A DNA stretch of 64,000 nucleotides, from positions 3,038,001 through 3,102,000 of the forward strand of contig NZ_CP118574.1 of NCBI RefSeq assembly GCF_028898845.1. Reading direction: 5' to 3'. Origin of the DNA: Streptomyces sp. WZ-12 (GTDB lineage Bacteria; Actinomycetota; Actinomycetes; Streptomycetales; Streptomycetaceae). Position 1 is the first letter of the stretch; every line of letters starts with the position of its first letter. The notes under the pieces are model-generated. The model was not told where the DNA came from. It worked only from the letters and a program-made list of their open reading frames with translations, and made no database searches. Position numbers and translations under genes: made by a program. Shown here in pieces: positions 17,433 through 26,258 of the stretch.

Positions 17433-19160
17433 ATGCACGGGATGAACCGCCGCCAGTTCGTGTCGAGGGCGTCCGCCGCGCTGGCGGGCGCGGCGCTGTG
17501 GTCGGCGGCCGCCTCCGACCGGGCGCTGGCGGCCACCGCCGCGCGGGCCGTGCGGACCGGGGGCACCACCCTGGAGCAGGCCGCCCGGCCGACCGGCACC
17601 GGGGCGTACAAGAGGCTGGTGGCCGGGCCGGGTTGGCCGCTGGTGGTGCGCCGCGAGCTGGCCGCCGGGAGCGCCGGGCGGGACGACCGCCGGACCGGCC
17701 TCGCCTCGTTCGTGCAGTTCACCGACCTGCACCTGGCGGACGTCGAGTCGCCGGTGCGGTTCGAGTATCTGGCCCGGTTCATCGACAGCGCGCACCGCCC
17801 GCAGGAGGCGCTGACGGTGCGCGGCGCCGCCTCCCTCGTCGAGCGGGTCAACGCGGTGCGCCAAGGCCCGTACACCGGCCGGCCGTTCGGCCTGGTCATG
17901 GCCACCGGCGACAACACCGACAACCACGAGAAGATCGAGCTCGACTGGTATCTGACGGTGATGAGCGGCGGTCGGATCACCCCCAACAGCGGCGACCCCA
18001 AGCGCTACGAGGGCGTGCAGAACTCCGGCAACGCCGCGTACTGGAACCCGGAGTCCCCGATCCGGGACGACTACAAGGCCAAGGGCCTGCCCGAGATACC
18101 GGGCTTTCTCTCCGGCGCGACCCGCCCGTTCACCGCGCCCGGCCTGTCCGTCCCCTGGTACACCACGGTCGGCAACCACGACGACAGCATCCAGGGCACC
18201 CTGCCCGACCTCGGCCTGTTGAACGCGCTCTACACCGGCGACCGCAAGCTGGAGGGCTGCGACGACACCACCGCGGCCAAGCTGGCCGACGCCCTGCGGA
18301 ACGACCCGGGCCACGCCGCCACGCTGCTCGGCTCACTGCTGGCCGACCGCGGCGCGATCCGCAAGGTCACCCCGGACGAGCGGCGCCACCCGTTCACCCC
18401 GGCCGAGTTCGCCAAGGCCCATCTGGACCCGGCGCACACCGGCCCCGGCCCGGTGGGCCACGGCTTCACCTCCGACGCGGCGGCCAGCGGCCGGCTCTAC
18501 TACACCCTCCCGCTCGCCGAGGGCGTCCTCGGCATCAGCCTGGACACCACCAACCGGGCCGGCTGGGCGGACGGTTCGCTCGGCACCGAGCAGTTGCACT
18601 GGCTGGAGTCGACGCTGAAGGCGCACAGCAGCCGCTGGTACGACGCCGACGGCCGCCCGGTGCGCGGCAGCGGGGGTGACGCGCTGATCGTCCTGTTCAG
18701 CCACCACACCAGCGCCACCATGGGCAATCTGCTGCCCGACCCCTACCGCCCGTTCGAGGGCCGGCACGACGGCAAGGCCCTGGTCGCCCTGTTGCAGCGC
18801 TTCCCCAACGTCGTCGCCTGGGTCAACGGCCACACCCACGAGAACCGCATCACCCCGCACGCGCACGCCGTCCCCGAGCGCGCCTTCTGGGAGATCAACA
18901 CCGCCTCGCACGTGGACTATCCGCAGCACGCCCGGATCATCGAGCTGGCCGACAACGGCGACGGGACGCTCTCCCTGTTCACCACCCTGATCGAGTCCGC
19001 CGCCCCGTACGCCGCCTCCCCCGCCGACACCTCGGACGCCGGACTCGCCGCCCTGTACCGCGAGTTGTCCTACAACGACCCCTACGCCACCCCGGACGCC
19101 AAGCTGGGCGCGCCCGCCGACCACAACACCGAGCTGCTGCTGACCCGCCCGGGGAGGTGA
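17433..19160 (+). CDS. Tat-exported metallophosphoesterase (TIGR03767-like)
   Basis: The 575-aa protein begins with a short n-region and a Tat motif, NRRQFVSRAS, then an Ala-rich segment. The catalytic domain shows FTDLHLADVESP, MATGDNTDN, TTVGNHDDS, LFSHHTSATMG and WVNGHTHENRI, the usual metal-binding blocks of calcineurin-like phosphoesterases. The long insert between the GNHDD and SHH blocks resembles the actinobacterial Tat family TIGR03767 as I remember it. ATG 17433 has AGGGGGA upstream; an earlier in-frame start at 17346 would hide the signal peptide. The natural substrate is unknown. Confidence 0.8.
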   Translation: MHGMNRRQFVSRASAALAGAALWSAAASDRALAATAARAVRTGGTTLEQAARPTGTGAYKRLVAGPGWPLVVRRELAAGSAGRDDRRTGLASFVQFTDLHLADVESPVRFEYLARFIDSAHRPQEALTVRGAASLVERVNAVRQGPYTGRPFGLVMATGDNTDNHEKIELDWYLTVMSGGRITPNSGDPKRYEGVQNSGNAAYWNPESPIRDDYKAKGLPEIPGFLSGATRPFTAPGLSVPWYTTVGNHDDSIQGTLPDLGLLNALYTGDRKLEGCDDTTAAKLADALRNDPGHAATLLGSLLADRGAIRKVTPDERRHPFTPAEFAKAHLDPAHTGPGPVGHGFTSDAAASGRLYYTLPLAEGVLGISLDTTNRAGWADGSLGTEQLHWLESTLKAHSSRWYDADGRPVRGSGGDALIVLFSHHTSATMGNLLPDPYRPFEGRHDGKALVALLQRFPNVVAWVNGHTHENRITPHAHAVPERAFWEINTASHVDYPQHARIIELADNGDGTLSLFTTLIESAAPYAASPADTSDAGLAALYRELSYNDPYATPDAKLGAPADHNTELLLTRPGR

Positions 19161-19299
19161 GCGCCGGCCCGGTCCGGCGCACGGCGCGCGGGCGGCCGAA
19201 CGGGGCGGCGGCGCGGGCGACTTGCCCGGACGCGGGCCGCGGCGCCGGGCGCCCGGCCCGCTCGTGCCGGCCGGTCCCGCTCGGCGCCGCCGGTCCCGT

Positions 19300-20325
19300 T
19301 CAGCGCGTCCGGCCGAGGCCCGGTCCGCCGCGCTCGGTGCCCCGTTGGGTCCCGGTGCCGTCGTCGAACTCCAGCGTCTCCCTGCGGACTTCGGCGGTGA
19401 CCTCGCGCTGCTCGGTGACCCGCTCGGTCTCCAGCCGGACCCGCTCGACCGGCACGGTCCGCTTGTTGATCACCGGCTGCTCCTCGTGCAGCACGACCTC
19501 GACCTGGCCCTCGCCGATCTGCGGCCCGCCGCGCCCGGCCCGCCGGTCCTCCTCGGTGATCCTCTCTCGGACCACCCGGACCTCCTCGTGGCTGACCGGC
19601 ACGGTGCGGTGCACGTCCTCGGTGACCACGTGCTTGCGCAGGTGGGCCCGGCCGGACTCGTGCTCCTCGGTGCCGATCTCGACCCGCTCCTCGGACAGCA
19701 CGATCTCGGTGGTGCCCTCCGCCTCGCGGGCCGCGTCCGTCTCGGCCCGGCGGCGCGAGAGGGCCATCGGCCGGTCCGCGCCCGAAGTCCGGGCATCGGT
19801 CAGCTTGTTGCGCTCGCCGCCGGCGCGGGTGCGGTGCGTCAGCGGGGCGTCCGCCGCCGCCCGGCGCCGGATGTCGGCCGCGCCCGCGCTCTGCCCGCCG
19901 GTGGTCCCACTGGTCACGGTCGGCCGGGACGAGGCGGCGCCCGGCCCGGTGGCCCGCCCCACCGCACCCGCGGCACCGGCCGCGCCGGCAGCCCCGGTGA
20001 TCCCGGGCCGGATCAGCCCGTAGTGGCGGTAGAGCCGCTCCTCCTCGGAGGGGTCGAGGTGGCCCTCGGCGTCGATCCGCGGCGCGTCCTTGATCGTCTC
20101 CTTGGTGTGCGGGACGTGCAGTTCGTCGCCCAGCCGCCGGGCCCCGGCCAGCGGCACGAAGGTCTCCTTCATCCCGAACAACCCGGTCCGCACGGTGATC
20201 CACTCCGGCTCGTTGGTGGCGTCGTCGCGGTAGACCTGCTGGACGACGCCCACCTTCGCGCCCTCCGCGTCCACCACGTGCAGCCCGGTCAGACTCTGCG
20301 GAGTGCCACCCAGGGGTGCGTTCAT
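19300..20325 (-). CDS. PRC-barrel and DUF2382 domain protein
   Basis: The 341-aa protein starts with a PRC-barrel (about residues 1-80: LTGLHVVDAEGAKVGVVQQVY...EWITVRTGLFGMKETFVPL). A flexible Ala/Gly-rich linker follows, then a DUF2382 domain (about 205-320) with the repeated pattern LSEERVEIG, VVTEDVHRTVPVSHEEVRV and VVLHEEQPVINK. Such proteins are common in Actinobacteria and often stress-induced; no enzymatic role is known. The start at 20325 follows GGAAGGAGG. The C-terminus is charged, with RGTERGGPG. Confidence 0.85.
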   Translation of the reverse strand: MNAPLGGTPQSLTGLHVVDAEGAKVGVVQQVYRDDATNEPEWITVRTGLFGMKETFVPLAGARRLGDELHVPHTKETIKDAPRIDAEGHLDPSEEERLYRHYGLIRPGITGAAGAAGAAGAVGRATGPGAASSRPTVTSGTTGGQSAGAADIRRRAAADAPLTHRTRAGGERNKLTDARTSGADRPMALSRRRAETDAAREAEGTTEIVLSEERVEIGTEEHESGRAHLRKHVVTEDVHRTVPVSHEEVRVVRERITEEDRRAGRGGPQIGEGQVEVVLHEEQPVINKRTVPVERVRLETERVTEQREVTAEVRRETLEFDDGTGTQRGTERGGPGLGRTR

Positions 20326-20562
20326 GGCGTCCTGCCTCCTTCCGCGCGCACCTCCTCTGGGACACGCGCAGTTCCCATTGCGCGCCGCGATCGCCGCCCC
20401 AGCGACTCGGGGAACCGGGCGGCCACCGGCCACGGCGGCCCCCCGACGCTGCTCACGGGGCGTCCACCAGCCACCCTCTTTAGCCCGAACGGGTGAATGG
20501 TTGAGAGGTCAGTCACCGCGGGCGCCCCGGCCGCCGCCTGCGTACGATGCCCGGAACGACCG

Positions 20563-20599
20563 CGGGCCCGGCCCCCGCTTCACGCGGGGACCGGGCCCG
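20563..20599 (-). terminator. serA terminator
   Basis: A long GC stem, CGGGCCCGG-CCCCCGC pairing with GCGGGGA-CCGGGCCCG around TTCA, with one mismatch. It lies 26 bp past the serA stop codon. Confidence 0.85.
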
Positions 20600-20624
20600 T
20601 TGACCTGCGCGGAGCGCGGTGGCG

Positions 20625-22229
20625 TCAGTGGGTGAGGTTCACCGCGCGCACCGAGCTCGCACCGATCTCGTCGGAGATCTCGGTCAGCACATTCGCCGGA
20701 ATGGTGTCGTCGACGGTCAGCACCACCATCGCCTCGCCGCCGACATCGGCGCGGGAGACCTGCATGCCGCCGATGTTGATGCCCGCCTCGCCCAGGATCC
20801 GGCCGACGGTGCCGACCACGCCGGGGCGGTCGGTGTACCGCAGGAACGCCATGTGGTCGGCGAGCGCGAGGTCGATGGAGTGCTCCCCCACCGCGACGAT
20901 CTTCTGGACGTTCTTGTGGCCGGCCAGGGTGCCGGAGATCGACACCTCCTCGCCGCCCGCGAGCGTGCCGCGGACGGTGACCACGTTGCGGTGCTCGGGC
21001 GACTCGCTGCTGGTGGTCAGCCGCACCTCGACGCCGCGCTCCTGCGCGAACAGCGGGGCGTTGACGTAGGACACCGTCTCGTCCACGACGTCCTCGAACA
21101 CGCCCTTGAGCGCGGAGAGTTCGAGCACCTTGACGTCGTGCTGGGTGATCTCGCCGTACACCTCGACGTCGAGCCGCAGGGCGACCTCGCCGGACAGCGC
21201 GGTGAAGATCCGGCCCAGCCGCTCGGCCAGCGGCAGCCCCGGCTTGACGTCCTCGGCGATCACGCCGCCCTGGACGTTGACCGCGTCCGGCACCAACTCG
21301 CCGGCCAGCGCCAGCCGCACCGACTTGGCGACCGCGATACCCGCCTTCTCCTGCGCCTCGCCCGTGGAGGCACCGAGGTGCGGGGTGCACACGACCTGGT
21401 CGTAGTCGAACAGTGGGGAGTCGGTGCACGGTTCGACGGCGTACACGTCCAGGCCCGCGCCGGCGACCCGGCCCTCCTTGAGCGCGCTGGCCAGCGCCGC
21501 CTCGTCGACGATCCCGCCGCGGGCGGCGTTGACGATCCGGACGCTCGGCTTGACCTTGTGCAGCGCCTCGTCGCCGATCAGGCCGAGGGTCTCGGGGGTC
21601 TTGGGGAGGTGGACGGTGATGAAGTCCGAGACCTCCAGCAGCTCGTCCAGGGTCAGCAGCTTGACGCCCATCTGCGCGGCGCGGGCCGGCTGCACATAGG
21701 GGTCGTAGGCGACGACCTTCATGCCGAAGGCGGACATCCGCTGGGCGACCAGGACGCCGATCCTGCCGAGGCCGACCACGCCGAGGGTCTTCTCGCTGAG
21801 CTCGACGCCGGTGTACTTGCTGCGCTTCCACTCGCCGTTCTTCAGCGCGGTGTTGGCCTGCGGGATGTTGCGGGCGGTGGCGACCAGCAGGCCACAGGCG
21901 AGCTCGGCGGCGGTGACGATGTTGGAGGTCGGGGCGTTGACGACCATCACGCCGGCCTTGGTGGCGGCGGAGACGTCGACGTTGTCCAGGCCCACGCCGG
22001 CGCGCGCGATGACCTTCAGCTTCTTGGCGGCGGCGATCGCCTCGGCGTCGACCTTCGTCGCACTGCGCACGAGGATGGCGTCGACGTCGGTGATGGCGGG
22101 CAGCAGTTCGGCGCGGTCGGCGCCGTTGCAGTGCCGGATTTCGAAGTCCGGGCCGAGGGCGTCAACGGTGGCCGGCGACAGTTCCTCGGCGATCAGTACA
22201 ACGGGTTTACCCGAGTTGGCAGTGCTCAC
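20625..22229 (-). CDS. serA: D-3-phosphoglycerate dehydrogenase
   Basis: The 534-aa long-form SerA oxidises 3-phosphoglycerate in the first step of serine synthesis. The NAD fold shows VVGLGRIGVLVAQRM, and the catalytic Arg/Glu/His segments are NAARGGIVDE and CTPHLGASTGEAQ. An intervening (ASB) domain and a C-terminal ACT domain (FLRYTDRPGVVGTVGRIL) follow, so serine feedback control is likely. Two GTG starts compete: 22229, after GAGGA at longer spacing, and 22247. I chose 22229 because it gives the N-terminus (S-GKPVVLIAEEL) typical of relatives. Confidence 0.93.
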   Translation of the reverse strand: MSTANSGKPVVLIAEELSPATVDALGPDFEIRHCNGADRAELLPAITDVDAILVRSATKVDAEAIAAAKKLKVIARAGVGLDNVDVSAATKAGVMVVNAPTSNIVTAAELACGLLVATARNIPQANTALKNGEWKRSKYTGVELSEKTLGVVGLGRIGVLVAQRMSAFGMKVVAYDPYVQPARAAQMGVKLLTLDELLEVSDFITVHLPKTPETLGLIGDEALHKVKPSVRIVNAARGGIVDEAALASALKEGRVAGAGLDVYAVEPCTDSPLFDYDQVVCTPHLGASTGEAQEKAGIAVAKSVRLALAGELVPDAVNVQGGVIAEDVKPGLPLAERLGRIFTALSGEVALRLDVEVYGEITQHDVKVLELSALKGVFEDVVDETVSYVNAPLFAQERGVEVRLTTSSESPEHRNVVTVRGTLAGGEEVSISGTLAGHKNVQKIVAVGEHSIDLALADHMAFLRYTDRPGVVGTVGRILGEAGINIGGMQVSRADVGGEAMVVLTVDDTIPANVLTEISDEIGASSVRAVNLTH

Positions 22230-22455
22230 GTGGTCTTCAGTCCTCACTAGTCCTTCGCGGACGGCCGTCCCGACGGCCGAAGGCGGTGAAGGGGGAAAAG
22301 CCGCGTGGAAGACGCACGACGCTGTGAGCCTGACGCGCTTGTGACGAGCAGTGTAGTGGCGGGGCGCCGAACGGGCTGTGCCGTTGCGTAAGGATCACTC
22401 ATGCGTGGTTCTACGCGGTGGACAAGGCGGTAGGCGGAAGGTGCGGCGGCATGCG

Positions 22456-22493
22456 GACGAGGGGGTCGCGAACGGTGTCGCGACCCCCTCGTC
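22456..22493 (-). terminator. ilvC terminator
   Basis: A perfect 15-bp stem, GACGAGGGGGTCGCG at 22456-22470 with its complement at 22479-22493, loop of 8 nt, beginning 8 bp after the ilvC stop codon. It closes the ilvB-ilvN-ilvC operon. Confidence 0.88.
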
Positions 22494-22500
22494 CGGTGGC

Positions 22501-24134
<1,634 letters not shown>

Positions 24135-24178
24135 GTCGTCTTCTCTCTTCTTCCGTGCGTCCGTTGACGTCCTGGCTG

Positions 24179-26050
24179 TCAGTCGTCCTCGTTGTCGCCG
24201 AAGTCGGGACGGACGCCCCGGGCGGCCATCACCTCGTCGTTGGAGGTGCCGGCGGCGACCATCGGCCACACCTGGGCGTCCTCGTGGACGATGAAGTCCA
24301 CCACGACCGGGCGGTCGTTGATGGCGTTGGCCTCCTCGATGACCTTGTCCAGGTCGGCCGGGTCCTCGCAGCGCAGCGCGGCGCAGCCCATCGCCTCGGC
24401 CAGCTTGACGAAGTCCGGGACGCGGGTGCCCCGGGCCTCCGGGTTGACGTCCTCGGGGCCGGAGTGCAGCACGGTGTTGGAGTAGCGCTGGTTGTAGAAG
24501 AGGGTCTGCCACTGGCGGACCATGCCCAGCGCGCCGTTGTTGATGATCGCGACCTTGATCGGGATGTTGTTGAGCGCGCAGGTGACCAGTTCCTGGTTGG
24601 TCATCTGGAAGCAGCCGTCGCCGTCGATCGCCCAGACCGTGCGGTCCGGCTTGCCGGCCTTGGCGCCCATCGCGGCGGGCACGGCGTAGCCCATGGTGCC
24701 GGCGCCGCCGGAGTTCAGCCACGTGGCGGGCTGCTCGTAGTCGATGAAGTGCGCGGCCCACATCTGGTGTTGGCCGACGCCGGCGGCGAAGATGGTGCCC
24801 TCCGGGGCGAGTTGGCCGACCCGCTCGATGACCTGCTGCGGGGAGAGGCTGCCGTCGTCGGGCAGCTCGTAGCCCAGCGGGTAGGTCTCGCGCCAGCGGT
24901 TGAGGTCCTTCCACCAGGCTGCATATCCCGTTCGGGCGGCCTCGCCCCTGTGGCCCGCCTCGAACTCGGCCTGGACCGCGACGATCAGGTCGGCGATGAC
25001 CTCGCGGGCGTCCCCGACGATCGGCACGTCCGCGGCGCGGTTCTTGCCGATCTCGGCGGGGTCGATGTCGGCGTGCACGACCTTGGCACCCGGGGCGAAG
25101 GAGTCCAGCTTGCCGGTGACCCGGTCGTCGAAGCGGGCGCCGAGGGTGATGAGCAGGTCCGCCTTCTGGAGCGCGGCGACGGCGGTGACCGCGCCGTGCA
25201 TGCCGGGCATCCCCACGTGCTGGGGGTGGGTGTCGGGGAACGCGCCCAGTGCCATCAGGGTGGTGGTGACCGGGGCTCCGGTCAGCTCGGCGAGCACCTT
25301 CAACTCGGCGGTGGCACCGGCCTTGAGGACGCCGCCGCCGACGTAGAGGATCGGGCGCTTGGACTCGGCGATCAGCCGGGCGGCCTCGCGGATCTGCTTG
25401 GCGTGCGGCTTGGTGACCGGGCGGTAGCCGGGCAGGTCGGTGTGGGGCGGCCAGACGAAGGTGGTCTGCGCCTGGAGGGCGTCCTTGGCGATGTCGACCA
25501 GGACCGGGCCGGGGCGGCCGGTGGAGGCGACGTGGAACGCCTCGGCGATCGTCTTGGGGATGTCGGCCGGGTCGGTGACCAGCCAGTTGTGCTTGGTGAT
25601 CGGCATGGTGATGCCGCAGATGTCCGCCTCCTGGAAGGCGTCCGTGCCGATCGACTTGGAGGCGACCTGCCCGGTGATCGCGACCAGCGGGACGGAGTCC
25701 ATGTGCGCGTCGGCGATCGGGGTGACGAGGTTGGTGGCGCCCGGCCCGGACGTCGCCATGCAGACCCCGACCTTGCCGGTGGCCTGGGCGTATCCGGTGG
25801 CGGCGTGCCCCGCGCCCTGCTCGTGCCGCACCAGCACGTGCCGCACCTTCGAGGAGTCCATCATCGGGTCGTAGGCGGGAAGGATCGCACCGCCGGGGAT
25901 GCCGAACACGGTGTCGGCCCCGACCTCCTCCAGCGAACGAATGAGGGACTGCGCGCCCGTGACGTGCTCGACGGTCGCGGGCGCTTGCGATCCGCCGGAG
26001 TTACGGGTCCGCGACTGCGGATGGTGGGCCCCGGTGGCCTGCTCGGTCAT
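24179..26050 (-). CDS. ilvB: Acetolactate synthase large subunit
   Basis: The 623-aa ThDP/FAD enzyme makes acetolactate and 2-aceto-2-hydroxybutyrate. The catalytic Glu lies in [17 protein letters not shown]. The central FAD domain and the C-terminal ThDP motif [19 protein letters not shown] are clear. The ~40-residue N-terminal extension before [14 protein letters not shown] is normal for actinobacteria. Start 26050 was chosen because the ORF upstream of it overlaps the leader and attenuator. It is the first gene of ilvB-ilvN-ilvC and is controlled by an attenuator at 26108-26225. Confidence 0.95.
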   Translation of the reverse strand: MTEQATGAHHPQSRTRNSGGSQAPATVEHVTGAQSLIRSLEEVGADTVFGIPGGAILPAYDPMMDSSKVRHVLVRHEQGAGHAATGYAQATGKVGVCMATSGPGATNLVTPIADAHMDSVPLVAITGQVASKSIGTDAFQEADICGITMPITKHNWLVTDPADIPKTIAEAFHVASTGRPGPVLVDIAKDALQAQTTFVWPPHTDLPGYRPVTKPHAKQIREAARLIAESKRPILYVGGGVLKAGATAELKVLAELTGAPVTTTLMALGAFPDTHPQHVGMPGMHGAVTAVAALQKADLLITLGARFDDRVTGKLDSFAPGAKVVHADIDPAEIGKNRAADVPIVGDAREVIADLIVAVQAEFEAGHRGEAARTGYAAWWKDLNRWRETYPLGYELPDDGSLSPQQVIERVGQLAPEGTIFAAGVGQHQMWAAHFIDYEQPATWLNSGGAGTMGYAVPAAMGAKAGKPDRTVWAIDGDGCFQMTNQELVTCALNNIPIKVAIINNGALGMVRQWQTLFYNQRYSNTVLHSGPEDVNPEARGTRVPDFVKLAEAMGCAALRCEDPADLDKVIEEANAINDRPVVVDFIVHEDAQVWPMVAAGTSNDEVMAARGVRPDFGDNEDD

Positions 26051-26107
26051 CTGCGTCTCTTCTCGAAGCTGAGGGTTTTGGGCGGATTTGTGAGGTTGCG
26101 GTGCAAC

Positions 26108-26141
26108 AAAAAACCCCTCGTGCCGTGAGGCAAGCGAGGGG
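26108..26141 (-). terminator. ilvB attenuator terminator
   Basis: On the minus strand CCCCTCG (26141-26135) pairs with CGAGGGG (26120-26114). An inner TGCC/GGCA stem strengthens it, and a run of six T follows. It lies 43 bp after the leader-peptide stop and 58 bp before the ilvB start. Confidence 0.88.
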
Positions 26142-26183
26142 AGCGCGTCGGTGTGGTCAGCCGGGTTCGTCAGGGTCCCAGCT

Positions 26184-26225
26184 TCAGCCGACGCGCTTTC
26201 CAAGTACGAGAATTCGGGTGCGCAT
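26184..26225 (-). CDS. ilvB leader peptide (13 aa)
   Basis: The minus strand encodes [13 protein letters not shown] then TGA, with four branched-chain codons in a row (Ile-Leu-Val-Leu). A GGGGGAGGG site lies 9 nt upstream. From memory this peptide is the described streptomycete ilvB leader. Stalling at the control codons when branched-chain aminoacyl-tRNA is scarce should prevent the terminator at 26108-26141 from forming. A TTGACA box at 26257-26262 overlaps the stop codon of the upstream cdgC-like gene and could be a -35 element, though I see no good -10. Confidence 0.9.
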   Translation of the reverse strand: MRTRILVLGKRVG

Positions 26226-26258
26226 GGCACTGACCCTCCCCCTCACGCGCACTGAGTG

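Noticed and set aside
26108..26225. T-box riboswitch upstream of ilvB
   Set aside because: The region is too short and a leader peptide with Ile-Leu-Val-Leu codons explains the terminator.
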